NCBI GenBank assembly: GCA_016858145.1
Contig: JAEHOE010000085.1
Span: 62,001 to 126,000 of the forward strand
Direction: 5' to 3'
Origin: Edaphochlamys debaryana
Lineage: Eukaryota > Chlorophyta > Chlorophyceae > Chlamydomonadales
DNA: 64,000 bases
How positions within the stretch are numbered: the first letter of the stretch is position 1; each line of letters begins with the position of its first letter. Shown here piece after piece: positions 23,101 through 34,376 of the stretch. Below the pieces are notes generated by a model. It was not told the DNA's origin, made no database searches, and saw nothing but the letters and a program-made list of their open reading frames with translations. The translations under genes were made by a program, and so were the position numbers.

Positions 23101-26100
23101 CCACATTTTTCCAGCCTGGCCGTCAAGCCCCCCAGCCCCCGTTTTCGTCCGCCCGCTCACCGGCCGCTGGCCGGCGGGATGTAGATGGCGGGTCGCCCCA
23201 CGGAGCGGAAGGCCAGGCCGTAGCTGGTGCCGGGGGCGGGGCCCTGGCCGGCCAGCGCCCCGGGGGCCGTGGAGGGCCCGGGCGCGGGGCCAGCGCCCGC
23301 GCCGGGCGGCAGCAGGCCGTGCGGGTGCGGGTGGGGGTGCGGGTGCGTGGGGGTGTCGGGGGGCGTCATCATGCCCAGGCCGGCCAACATGGAGACGGCC
23401 GAGGGGCCGGCGGCCAGGCGCGCGGCGGCCGGGCCGGAGCGGGGCGCCCCGTCGTGGGCCTGCAGGGGAATGGGAGGGATTGGGAGGGGAGTGGGTGGGG
23501 TAGGAGGGGAGGGGAGGGGAGGGGGACAGGCGGGGTCGGTCCGGCGAAAGCGGAGGGGGACAGCATGTCGGAGTTGGCAGCCCAAGTTCCCGGCAGCGCA
23601 GGCCCCCTGCAGCCGCAAGCAAGGGTCGGTTTCCCAGCGCCGCAGCCGCCCCCGCCATCCCACGTCCCTCCGGACGCACCTTGGGGCTGCCGTCCCCGCC
23701 CTGCAGCGCCAGTGGGTGCGTGGCCGCACCGCCCAGGCCCCCACCCGCGCCCACGTGCGAGGCCGAGGGGGGGCGGTCCGCCGCCCCTGCGCCCCCCGCC
23801 GCCTCCTGCTCGTACAGCGTGCCCAGGCCCCGGCCGCCGCTCGACTGCGGGGCCCCCCCGGCCGTGCGGCTGCCCAGCGAGGGCGCCGGGCCCGCCCCCG
23901 CCCCCAGCTGCCCGCTGCTCAGCTGCTGCAGCGACAGCCCCAGGGAGCCCGCGGGCTGCAGCCCCCCAGAGGCCCCGTCGGCGCCGGGCGCGGAGCTGCT
24001 AAGCGAGCCCCTGCAGGGGAGGGTGGAGGGGGAGCGGAAGAAGGCGTCACGGGAAGGGGGCCGGGCGGCGGGGGGCTCCTTGAGAAAATTAATAAGCCCC
24101 AGCGGCCCTGGCACCACAGCCCCGCATGCCCGAGACCCCGGCCCTCTGCCCTCTTCCCCATGACCCCCCTTCCCCACGGCCCCCACACTCACCAGCCCCC
24201 GGCCGCCTCCCCAGCGCCCGCCTCCTCCGCCGGCCCCAGCTCCGCCGCCACCCGCCGCCGGCTGCCGCCCCGCCGCATGCCGCGCGGCAGGCCGAACCCC
24301 ACGCTGACGTCACCCCGGCTGTTGTCGTACACGTCCGGCGCCACCGCCGCCGCCGCGGCCGCCGAGATGCGGACGGTGGCGGCGGCGGCTGCGTCGCCCG
24401 CGGGCACGGCGCCCGGCGCCCGGCGCTTGAAGGAGCGCCTGCCGCCCCCGCCCCCCCGCGCCCCCTCACGCTCCGCGTGCAGCCCCGCGTAGTCTGCGGC
24501 GGTGTAGGGCTCGAAGCACTCGCGCCAGGCGTTGGGCTTGCGGCGGCAGCGCAGGCCCATGTCTGGCAAAGGGGGGAGGGGGGGAATAGGGAAGGGGGAG
24601 GGTTGCAACGGGGGTTAACGGCTGGGAGAGAGCGGGCACGGCGGGGAGGGAGCGTTTGAAGCTGAGCGGGACCGCGTTGCCTGCGCCAGAGCAGCAAAGC
24701 TTAGGTGCTGGGGGGAGGAGGTCAGGACAGGGTTTGGCAGGGAGGAGGGGGCGGGGGTGGAGGAGGCGGTGCCGGTGTCCCCCCCCCTGACGGCCGCTGC
24801 CGCTCCTCACCCCGCAGCAGCATGTCGTGGTAGTCGTGCAGGTAGATGCCGATCATGGCGGCGCGGTCGGGGGAGGGGGGCAGCTGCAGCCGCTGCCAGC
24901 TGCGGGGCGGAGCGACAGAAGAGAGGGACCGGGTGGGGTGGGGAGGGGTGGGGTGAGTGCGGGTGGCACAGGTGGTGGCTCCCAGTCCTGTGCAATGAGT
25001 GGCCGGCAATGGGTCACGCCAGACTTCATCCCCCCCCCCAAACGGCCCCCGCCCCACCGTATCTGGCGCTGCAGGTCGCGCATCATGTCCTGCGGAGGGG
25101 GCAGCCGCACGCGCTCCTGCGGGGGGCGGGCCGGGTGGGGGCAGGGGCGGGGGCGGTTGTTTGCTGAGCGGAAACGCGCCGACGCCAGGGAAACCTTGCA
25201 TGGAGAGGTACATACCGCGGGGGCGGAGGCGAGGGTGGGGAGAAAAGTCAAGCACACTGCAGGCCCCCCTCACAAGGGGTTACAAATACCGACCGCGCCT
25301 CCACGGCCCCGTTTCCCTCTCCCTCCCCAGCACGCCCCGCGCCTCCCCCCTGCGCCCACCTGCAGGCAGGCCACCAGCCACTCTATCTGCAGGTAGCTGG
25401 TCAGCGGGTTGTTGACGCTGTTGGCCTGAGGGGGCAGAGGGGGGACACGGGGTGTCGCGTCAGGCCGTGCACGTGCTGCTGGCCCCTAGCCCCCAGCGGC
25501 AGCCGGCCATGCAGCCGGCAGCGGTCCTCCCCGCCCTGACCCCACACCCTGCCCCTTGCCCACACGCCCCTCCTTGCCCGCCAGCCCCCTCCACCCCCGC
25601 TCCCCTACCCCCCACCCCCCCAGCCCCCGCCACACACGCACCTCTGCGCCCACGAACGCGATGTTGCGCACTAGCGGCGGCAGCACGTGGCGGTACAGGT
25701 ACAGCCCGTCCCGCTGCACGCCCAGCTTGGACAGGATGTCGGCGTCGATGAAGCCGTAGTCCTTGCGGTGGCCTGGGGGGGGGGAGAGGGGCGGGGGGGG
25801 ATGGATCGTGAGGTGACCGTCGCCTGCGTTAGGCAAGGCCCCCCCAGCGCTGCGCCGCAAGCCCGCCCTGCTCTTCCCGACCCAACTTTGCCATGCAAGA
25901 TCCTTCCCCACCCACATCCGGGCCCGCCGCCCCTCCCCCTCCCCGACCCACATCCCCCCCCCTACCCGTGGCCAGCACCACCACGTCCGCCGCCACGAAG
26001 GCGCCCCCCCGCAGGATGAGGCCGTCGGGCGTGTAGCGGAGGGGCTCGCCTGGGGGGGAAGGACGGGTCAGGGGAGGAGGGAGGGGTTGGCAGGGGAGGG

Positions 26101-29100
26101 CACGAGTTGGGCCGGCCTCAGATGCATCCTCGACACATGTGCCAGCGGGCCCCCGCCGCGCACCAACGCCTGCCTTGCCCCGCTTTGCGTGCTCCCATTT
26201 CCATCCTTCCATTCCCCTCTTCCCTTCCTCTCCCCCAGCCCCTCACCCTTGACCGCCTCCACGCTGCCGTCCGCCAGCGCCTGGGCCCACTTGCCGTCGT
26301 GCACCAGCCCCCCCGACAGCAGGTCCTTGTCCAGGTGCATGGCGGGCAGCAGGTCCCCCGCCAGGCCGTGGCTGCGGGCCAGCGAGCGCTCCAGGTGCCG
26401 CCAGAACAGGCGCCGCAGCGGACTGGGGGCGGAGGGGTGGGGAGGCAGGGAGGGAGGACAGAAGGCAGGAGATTGGGGCCGGGGTGGCCGAGGTGAGCGG
26501 GCTTGGATGGCCGGGACGGGGTATCCGGGTGCATGCCCCGCTCCCACCGACCTCCGCAGCAGCAACCGCTGCAATGACCGAGGAGTGCTGTACTTTATGC
26601 CTCGGTAGCGCTGCCGCCCTCCGTCCGCAGCCCACCACTCCCGCACCACCCTGCATCCCCCCTCCCCGCCCCCTCCCGAGCCCGGGGCCGCACCGTGTGA
26701 CCCAGCCCTTGGCCCGCGCCCACACGCCCGCGTCGTAGTAGGGGTCGAGCATGGTGGAGGCCAGGCGGGAGTGGAAGAGGCGCGTGAAGTGCACCCCCTT
26801 GAGGGGGTAGCGGGACACGGGCCAGTGCACCTGGGGGGCCGTGAGGGGGGAGGTGGGGAGGAGGAGAGGTAGGGGCCGTGAGGGGGGCGTGGCGGACACA
26901 AGGCCTCCCAATCCCCCCCTCCCCAGCGCGCCTCCCCGTGTCCCCACGTGCTCGTCCCAACGAGGGCGGACCTCTGCAGCGCCCCTGCTGCCCAGACTCC
27001 GACTGACCCCCCTCCGCCCTACCTGTCGGTACACCACGGTCGTCTCCTCCGCCCCCGCCGCCGCCACGCGGGCCGCCGTGTCCACCGCCGTCTTGGTGCC
27101 CCCCACGATCACAACCCGCGCCCCCGCCACCTGCGGTCCGGGGCCAGGGCCGGCGGCACAGGCTCAGAAGCAGCCCGCAGCAGCGGCCCGGCAGCGGCCC
27201 AACAACAGCCGGCAGCGGCACACCAGCCGCGCAGCAGGGCCGCTCCTCGGTGCGCCCGCAGCAAGGGCCCTCCCCGCGGGCGTGCGAGGCTCAACGCAGG
27301 CACGGCAAGGGCAAGGCGCCTGCCTGTCGCAGAGTCCAGCATCCCCCCAACGCGCCGGCCCCGGCATCCACGTTAAGCCCAACCCCAGCGCCTCCGCTCC
27401 TGCAGCCCACGGCCCCCAGGGCCCACATGGCCAGCCCCCACCGGCCGTCATGCGGTCGGCCCCCGCCTCGAGCCCCCCCAACCCATGCCCCCACCCCTCA
27501 TGCCCCCACCGCCACCCCCACCTGGCTGGGCAGCTCCATGTCCGGCGGCAGGTCCTGCACGTGCACCACCCGCCCCCGGAACACGCCCGCGTTCTGCGGC
27601 GGGCGGGAGAGCGGGGGAAAGGGGGGAGGGCGTGAGGCAGGCTCTGATGTGGGTCGGCCGGGGGAGGACGGGCGCAAGAGGATGTGGGCAGAGCAGACAG
27701 GACTCAGGAGCCGGCAGCGCGTCCAGGGCCCCCACAGCGCTGCCCCGCCGTCTGCCGGCACTACTGCGGCCCTGCTGCGGCATTGGCACCTGGCAATGGC
27801 CCCGCCACGGCATGCGGAGCACCCCGCAGGGCACGGGCCGCCACCACTGGCACGGCCGGGCACCCGCACTGTGCCACAGCCCCTGGCCCCCACTGCCCCA
27901 CTCTTTCCCCGCCACCACCCTCCTGGTTGCCCTCCCGCACCCCCCTCTCCTCACGTCGATGGCGGGCAGGTTGGGCGTGGAGTGCAGCCCCGTGGCCACC
28001 ACCACGAAGTCCGCCGTCAGCCGGTGCTGGGAGGCCCCGCCGCCGCCCCCGCTCAGGCCCCCGCGCCCGCTGAGCCCGAACCCCGCCTCCGCCGCCGCCA
28101 GGACGCCGCCGTGCGCCGACCCCGACTCCAGCGGCCCCAACCCCGACAGCCCCCCCAGCGTGCTGCGCCGCTCCCCGCCGCCGCCGCCCCCCGCCGAGCC
28201 CGTGCTGGTGCGGCCGCTGGCCAGCAGGGGGCTCAGCGCCCCGGCGGCCGCGTAGCCCCCCGGCGCCACGCCCCCGCCCCCGCCCGACAGCGCGCTGCCC
28301 GGCCCGGGCCCAGGCCCAGGCCCGGGCCCCGGAACCGGAACCGGGCCCGGCCCGGGCCCCTCCAGGTCGTAGAAGCACTGCCACTGGCCACCCAGGCGGT
28401 GCAGGCGCGTGACGCGGGCGCGGAAGACCACGTGGCGGTAGAGGTCGTTTTTGTGCGCGTAGGCGATGAGGTAGCGCAGCAGCGAGCGCCCCGAGGGGTA
28501 GTCCTCCGACTCCAGCTCGGGGGGGCAGGGGAAGTCTGGCAGGCAGAAGAACTCCCGCGGCACTGGGGGCGGGGCGAGGGGGTGGAAGAGGGTGTTTGTT
28601 GCTGGGGTGGAAGGGGGTGTTTGTTGCTGAGCGGGAACGTGCCGACGCCAGGGAAACCTTGTATGGAGAAGGGGGGGTCACACGCGCGTGTGTGGCGGGG
28701 GTGGGGGGGTATAGACAACGGGGCATAGTGCCGCGGTGTGTTGGTGTCGCATCGTTGGCGGAGGGGTGTGTGGGGGTGTGCAGAGCAGGCCGCGGCGGCG
28801 GGCGAGACGACGCCCACCCGAGCCCCCGCCGCCCCGTGCACAGCTCACGAAAGTGGCTCATCACAGCCGCCTCCCGCTTAGGCAGATGCTGGACGGCCTG
28901 GCGGGGCTGCTGCCCTGTAGACCGAGTTCGGAGCGGCGGTTTCTGCTGAGCCTCTCGACGTGTTGATGCGGATGGACCGACAGAACTGGTGCTGCCTTCG
29001 CCAGACGGCATACCGTGCAGACAGCACGCGCACCAACGAACGCATGTGGTGTCGGGTGTGCGCGTGGCCGTCGCCCGGCGCGAACAGACCACTGGAGAAG

Positions 29101-29283
29101 CATGACAGGCGCACCGACTACGCACCACCGCTCACCTTGTACCGAGAAGGCGCTGTATTTGAGCCACACGCCGCCCACATCCTCCTCGCGCTCCAGAACT
29201 GTGACCGTATGCCCCAAGCGGAGGAACGCGACCGCAGCCTGCAAGCCGCTAAGTCCCGCACCGATGATAACCGTAGATGGCAT
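17115..29283 (-). CDS. flavin-containing monooxygenase with ~2,000-residue low-complexity C-terminal tail
   Basis: Class B flavin monooxygenase (FAD + NADPH + O2; oxygenates soft nucleophiles; substrate unknown). Nineteen exons: 29136-29283, 27955-28562, 27522-27593, 27023-27130, 26694-26830, 26247-26422, 25966-26049, 25642-25772, 25360-25425, 25058-25116, 24811-24899, 24193-24562, 23680-24010, 23161-23459, 21246-23001, 20734-20993, 19147-20497, 18695-19005, 17115-18528. All junctions keep phase; total 2,589 aa. FAD site GAGLSG at 8-13; FMO-type FRGRVVH at 257-263; NADP-site region VVIVGGTKTA at 282-291 (Thr-Lys-Thr, not the usual G-x-S/A-G pattern); ATG motifs near 239-241 and 442-444; C-terminal FMO signature GIYLHDYHDMLLRDMGLR around 545-565. 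A Gly/Pro insertion occupies about 119-225. From about 590 the protein is Gly/Ala/Ser/Pro-rich with no recognised domain. It has no signal peptide, so cytosolic location is inferred. The tail could be a separate gene only if several in-phase junctions are coincidental. Confidence 0.8.
25156..25218 (+). repeat. interspersed intronic repeat, copy B
   Basis: About 63 bp sharing CGCCGACGCCAGGGAAACC and a flanking GGAGAGGTACATACCG with copies near 28617 and 30586. It lies in intron 9 of the FMO gene, antisense to that gene, about 40 bp from the exon edge at 25116. Confidence 0.75.
28617..28669 (+). repeat. interspersed intronic repeat, copy A
   Basis: About 53 bp, nearly identical to copy C (30586) as far as TATGGAGA, where similarity stops. 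It lies in intron 1 of the FMO gene, about 55 bp from the exon edge. The leading GGTGTTTGTTGCTG is itself tandemly doubled here (28590-28628). Confidence 0.75.
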
Positions 29284-29775
29284 GGCTCGCGCCTACCAGA
29301 AAGCTCGGTTTATGGTGTGAGCTCAGGCAGCCTGGGGCCCGCCTGGACGCCCGGCCCCAGGCGTCCCAGCGCCGCGCAGGGCCGCAACCGTTGCTTTAAC
29401 CTGAAGTTCATGTGTTTGCTAGTCCCTGTGCTTGCCGGGGCGTCGGCTTTACTGGGGACTCGCCGAGTGTCGGAGAGCTCTATGCCCGCCCTTCCTTGCA
29501 TGCGCCAAGAGCAAAGCAAAGTGAACTAAATCTGTGATCGATTGCCGATGGCGGGGCCGCTGACCTGACGAGGTGCCGGCGACGCCCATGGGGGGGGAGC
29601 AGCAACCGCAGCACAGGGAGGAGGGCGGGCTTGCCAGCCTCGCTGCCGGCCTAGCTGCCACGCTTCAACATTCCTCATAGCTGTAACGCAAGTCTCTACC
29701 TCGTCGGCTTTCCCTAGGCGGTGCTGAAGCGCAGCACGCACATGGCCATTTGAGCAAGCCAAAGGAGCACGCAAC
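29284..29775. promoter_or_regulatory. shared divergent promoter region of FMO and RRM/U-box genes
   Basis: 492 bp separate the divergent start codons of the FMO gene (minus, 29283) and the RRM/U-box gene (plus, 29776). It must carry both promoters and 5' UTRs. All but the first ~18 bp recurs at 34983-35459. No TATA element is obvious. Confidence 0.6.
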
Positions 29776-30002
29776 ATGGGGAGCCGAGCACTGGAGACTG
29801 CCACGAGCCTTGAGCCGTACCTGAACCGGAGAGTGCTCTTCGTCCAGGGCATACCCAGCGAATGTCCCAAGAACGAGGTCCTCTCGGTAGATCTGCGCCC
29901 GCGCGCTCTGGCATAGGCGCGCATCAGCCCCGCCGGCACCAGCGATGGGCACTGCAGGCTGTCGGTGGCGGTTTTGCGAGGAGCGCGGTCGGGAGGGCTT
30001 TT
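29302..30002 (+). repeat. duplicated segment, copy 1 (promoter + exon 1 + start of intron 1 of RRM/U-box gene)
   Basis: About 700 bp repeated in direct orientation at 34983-35684 with a few per cent substitutions and small indels. It begins just upstream of the FMO start codon and ends inside intron 1 of the RRM/U-box gene. Confidence 0.9.
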
Positions 30003-33000
30003 GGGGAGGCGCGCGGTCGCTCCACCCCGCCTGTTCCCGCCTCCCCGCAGGTGCTCACCCAGGCGTGCCGGCAGCCTCAGCAGGGGCGAATCGACATCCT
30101 GACCACCCCCGAAGGAAGGAACCGTGGCACCGCGTTCCTCAACTTCCACAACCTCGAGGTACACCTGGGGGCGAGCCGGCGCGCGAGAGGGGACGAGCGA
30201 GGGCCGGGGCAGGGCGGCGGGGGAGGGCTCGACCGCAGCCTCGTTGGGACGGCAGCTACGGACCTCCCTCATGTGGTCACCCTCACCTGACTCCCCCCAC
30301 CCCCACCCCCGCCGTCACCACGCACGAGAGGCACGCGGGCGCCGCAACAGTCTGGTCCGCCCTCCGGTGGACCACCCGCCACCACCTCTCCCCACAACCG
30401 CCCCCACCAGCCCGCGACCCCGCCCCCGCCCCCACCCCCAGGCCGCCAAGGAGGCTCTGGAGAAGTGGCGGTTCGGGCTGGAGCTGCGGGACCGGGAGCT
30501 GCGGCTGCAGTACTCCTCGGACAAGGAGTTCAAGGACGTCATCCAGTCGCCCGCGGTGGGGGGGCCGGGAGGGGGGGAGGGAGGGGTGTTTGTTGCTGAG
30601 CGGGAACGTGCCGACGCCAGGGAAACCTTGTATGGAGAGGTACATACCGCCGTTTTAACCACGTGACGAGAGTGGCTGAGACCAAACATGGGGTGATCTT
30701 TGACGAGTTAGGGGGAGGGAGGGGGGTGAATGGCGGATGGTGGGTGGGGGGTGGGCGGGGTCCTGGGGGCCGGGACGTGAGTAGAGGGGCCTGAGGTCAG
30801 CGGCAGAGGAGGCAGGTGGCCTGCTCTCCTTCACGCGCCTGCTCCTGCACGTTGGGCGATGCGCAGCCCGGCTCAGCGACCCACACCGCCCTGTTCGTCC
30901 TCCGCCCCGCTCCCCCTGCCCACCAACCCCCCAGATGTCCCGCTTCAAGGTGCTGGTGCGCAACATACCCGAGGAGCTGGCGCCGCAGGTGGGAGGGGAG
31001 GTGGGGGGGGAGGGTAGGAGGGGTTTAGGAGGGAGTGGAGAGCTGGGGAGGCACAGGGAAGGGGAGGGAGGGGAGCTGTGGGAGGGGGTGAGGGAGAGGG
31101 CGATGGTGGTTGAAGCCGAAGCTGCAGCTCAAGGCGGCGAAGGTACGCCGCTACCTTCGCCGCCTTCAGCTGCAGCTTCAGCTGCAACCACCATCGCCGC
31201 GCGATGGTGTCTGCAGAGCATCGGAGTGCATTGCCTGCACCGGAGGGCAAGGTCGAGGGCCCCTGCCTGCCAGCGGCCATCACGCCCCCGTTTCCCGCCT
31301 CCACAGGACATCTTTGACGCCTTCTCTGAGCACGGGGAGATCCTGCAGGTGGGGGGGGGGGGGCAGGGGGCTGCAGGGGGGCAGGGCGGGGCTGGGCACC
31401 CCGGGCGGCCCAGGGGCAGGGGCAGGCGCTGGCGGGGGCGCGACTGGAGGCCGGGGAGCTGGGGGAGCGCCCTCTGCCCTCGATTCATCTACAAACCCCC
31501 ACTCTGTCCGCACACCCTCCTCCCCTCGCCCCCCCTCCTCCCCCCCAGCTCCACACCAACGTGGACCACCACGGCACGTACTTTGCCATCGTGCAGTACA
31601 CCGAGGTGGCGGCGGCGCAGAAGGCTGTGCGCCTGGCCAACGGGAGCAAGGGTGCGCACAGGAGGGGAGGGGGGGAGGGGGGTGACCTGTGTGTCGCCAA
31701 GGTGGAGTGGCTGCTGGGTACCGGTAACCCACGCCCGACGTGTTTGGCTGGTTGGGGCGGTGTGTGGGGAGAGGGAGGTGGAGCTGCTGCCTGGTGCCGA
31801 CCGGTGGGCGGGCCAGGGGTCAGGCCGCGGGGCAGTGCGCGACTGTGCTGCTGCTACGAGCCCCCCTCCATCCTCCCTCTTCCCATGTCCCTCCCCCTCC
31901 CCCCCGCCCCCAGTGCTGTCCAACGTGCTCACCGTGGAGCCCTACCGCCCCAACCAGCCCCTGGCGCCCCTCTCGCGCGCCGGGGGGCAGGCGGGCTCGC
32001 AGGCGGGGGCCCAGGCGCGGGCGCAGGCCCCCGCGCAGGAGGAGGCCTCGGGGCCGGCGGCGCTGCAGCGGCCCGTGCAGGTGCGGGGGCGGGTAGTGAG
32101 AGTGGATGAAACGCGCGGGTGCCCATGAGGTTGCGGATGGGCGCGAGGGAGTCCCGCCCGGGCTGGTCCCGCGCTGTTGCCATCTCCTCACGACACGCCA
32201 CGACTCCCTGACACCCCTCACGGCCCCCTCACGGCCCCCCCCCCCTCCCCAGGGCATGACCTACGCCGCCCTGCAGCAGCAGCAGGAGCGCGAGGCGGAG
32301 GCGGCAGCGGCGGCGGCAGCGGCGGCCGCACAGTACCAGCAGCAGCAGCAGCAGGGGGGTGCGGGGGAGTACCAGGAGCCGGAGGACGCCGAGGGCCCGG
32401 GGGCCTCCCGCATGCTGGCCATCCCCACCTTCTACGCCACAGCCGCCGCCGGTGCCCCCCAGGGCCCCACCGAGGCGGGCAGTCTGGCCTCCCTGCTCAC
32501 CACCGCCCTGCGTGAGGCCCTGGGGGGGCGGGGGGTGGGGCGAGACTCGGGGGCGGAGGGGGGGGGCAGGGACTGGCGGAGGTACCTTGTCCGGGGCCAG
32601 GGCCGTGCGGCCTGGAGAGGCCGCAGGGACGGGGCAGGAGGGTTTGAGCGGTGCAAGCGCCAGGGCATCCCTAGGCTCCATGCCCCCGCATGCACCCAGA
32701 CCTGCGATTCCCACACACACCCCTCACACCCCTAGAAGCTATATAACCAGGGTCAGCACACACACCTCACTACCCCCGCCCCCCTCGTCCCCCCCCAGAC
32801 CACGTGCGGGCGGTGGAGGACCTGCTGTGCTGCCCCATCACGCAGGAGCCGCTGCAGGACCCCGTGGTGGCGGCGGACGGTGGGGGGGGAGGAAGGGGGG
32901 GCGCACACGGTGGCAGGGGACGGCTTCGGGCTGGTAGAACTCGTCGTTGGTGCCGACAGGTCGCGGGGCCTAGGGGCGCTGGCCTGAGGTCCTCCTGCCC

Positions 33001-34376
33001 CCCCACCTCCTCCTGTCGTCCTCCCCCCCCCAGGCAACACCTACGAGCGGGCCGCCATCGAGGCCTGGCTGGTGGAGCACAGCACATCGCCCATGAGCAA
33101 CCAGGTGGGGGGGGGAGGGGGAGCGGTGGGGAGGGGAGGGGGGGAGGGGACGTACTCGTTTGTGGGGAGGCGGGGGCCACTGCGCGTCCCCTGCATTCCT
33201 CTCAGCTCGCTCCTGCTCATTCCCCTCTGCCGCCAGACCCTGCCCCACAAGCTGCTCATACCCAACAACCTGGTCCGCAAGGTGGTTAGGGAGGGAGGGA
33301 GGGAGCCCGGGCGCGGCCGCTGGCACCGGGACTAGGTGTGCTCTCGGGGACTCCGTCTACTCCCGCCTCGCTGGCTGCTACTCCAGCGCCACTGACTTCA
33401 TCCCCTCTCCCCCATCCACCCCCTCAACCCCTCTCCCCTCAACCCCTAAACCCTTCATCCCCCCACCCACTCCACCCACCCCCCCAGATCATGGACGACA
33501 TGGCGGGGAAGACCGCCGCGGCCGGGGACACGCCCCCCGCAGCGGCCTCCGCGGCCCCCGCAGCCAACGGCCCCGCGGCGGCCTACCCGGCGGCCGCCGC
33601 GCCCGTGTCCGCCCCCGCCGAGGTGGCCCCCGCGCCCGCAGCCCCCGAGCCCCTGCGCCTGCCCATCCCCGTGCCCACCCCCGTGGCGGCCGTGCAGGCG
33701 CCGCAGGCCGTGCAGCCGCCCGAGCCGGGGATACGCTACGCGCCGCAGCAGCCGCAGCAGCAGGCGCAGCACGCGCAGCAGCAGCCCGTGCACCTCATGG
33801 CGCCGGCGGGGATGGCCGGGGCCGGGGCGGCGGCGGGGGTGGGCTCGCGGGGCGTGCCCGTGGAGCAGGTGCGGCAGATCGCGCAGAGCGTGGGCGCCAT
33901 GCTGCACGCGCGGGCGCAGCACGCACAGCACGCGCCGCCGCCGCAGCAGCAGGATGTGGGGGCGGGGCAGCAGCAGGCGTACGACGCGCAGGGGTACGAG
34001 GCGGCGCAGCAGGCTCAGCACGCCGCCTACGCGCTGCAGGCGCAGCAGGCGCAGCAGCAGATGATGGCCATGCGCCTGCAGCAGCACCAGGTGGGGGGGG
34101 CGTGGGGGGAGGGGGAAGGGGTCAGGGACACACAGTCGGCACGCAGCTGCTGCTCTTTGTTCCACCATGCCTCACATCCCCACCGCCCCATGCCTAGCCC
34201 ACCCAAACCCACCATCTTATCCGCACCACCCCATGCGTAGCCCACCCAATGCACCCACCACCCCACCCCACCCTCCACCCACCCCCCGGCTGCCCCAGGT
34301 GGCTGCCCAGGTGGCCGCGCAGCAGCAGGCGCTGCAGTACGCACAGCCGGGGTACCCCCCGTCGGCCTACTACTAG
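29776..34376 (+). CDS. protein with two RRM domains and a U-box (putative RNA-binding E3 ubiquitin ligase)
   Basis: Thirteen exons: 29776-29877 (or to 29886), 30051-30158, 30442-30555, 30935-30988, 31307-31348, 31549-31651, 31914-32080, 32253-32511, 32799-32879, 33034-33104, 33237-33281, 33488-34090, 34299-34376; 608 aa (611 with the longer exon 1). RRM1, about 18-100, has VLFVQGIP as RNP2-like strand and NRGTAFLNFHNLE as RNP1-like strand. RRM2, about 110-190, has KVLVRNIPEEL and GTYFAIVQYTE. Both are closer in style to PTB/hnRNP-L RRMs than to canonical aromatic RNP1. Gln/Ala runs follow (235-270). The U-box, about 320-385, shows LLCCPITQEPLQDPVVAADG, NTYERAAIEAWL and LIPNNLVRKVI, typical of E2-binding U-boxes. 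The last ~220 residues are Pro/Ala/Gln-rich and end PPSAYY, prion-like in composition. An RNA-guided ubiquitin ligase role is inferred from the domains only. It is divergent from FMO. The exon 1 donor is ambiguous (GAG|GTCCTC or TCG|GTAGAT). Confidence 0.82.
30586..30650 (+). repeat. interspersed intronic repeat, copy C
   Basis: About 65 bp in intron 3 of the RRM/U-box gene, about 30 bp after the exon end at 30555, sense to that gene. It shares TGCTGAGCGGGAACGTGCCG with copy A, and the GGAGAGGTACATACCG end with copy B. Confidence 0.75.
31099..31198 (+). repeat. 46-bp inverted repeat forming an intronic hairpin
   Basis: Arms 31099-31144 and 31153-31198 are complementary at 43 of 46 positions, with an 8-nt loop (ACGCCGCT). 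It lies in intron 4 of the RRM/U-box gene. The transcript would fold into a long stem, like a microRNA precursor or a tiny MITE remnant. Expression is unknown. Confidence 0.85.

Noticed and set aside
20880..23184. Long plus-strand frames of 518 and 645 codons
   Set aside because: Antisense to FMO exons 15-16, whose phases chain on the minus strand. No domain in the plus frames.
24193..24562. Splitting the FMO gene here into an FMO and a separate low-complexity gene
   Set aside because: The donor TG|GTGAGT and the acceptor at 24010 restore a codon in frame, and all later junctions keep phase; no start codon context or promoter was seen in between.
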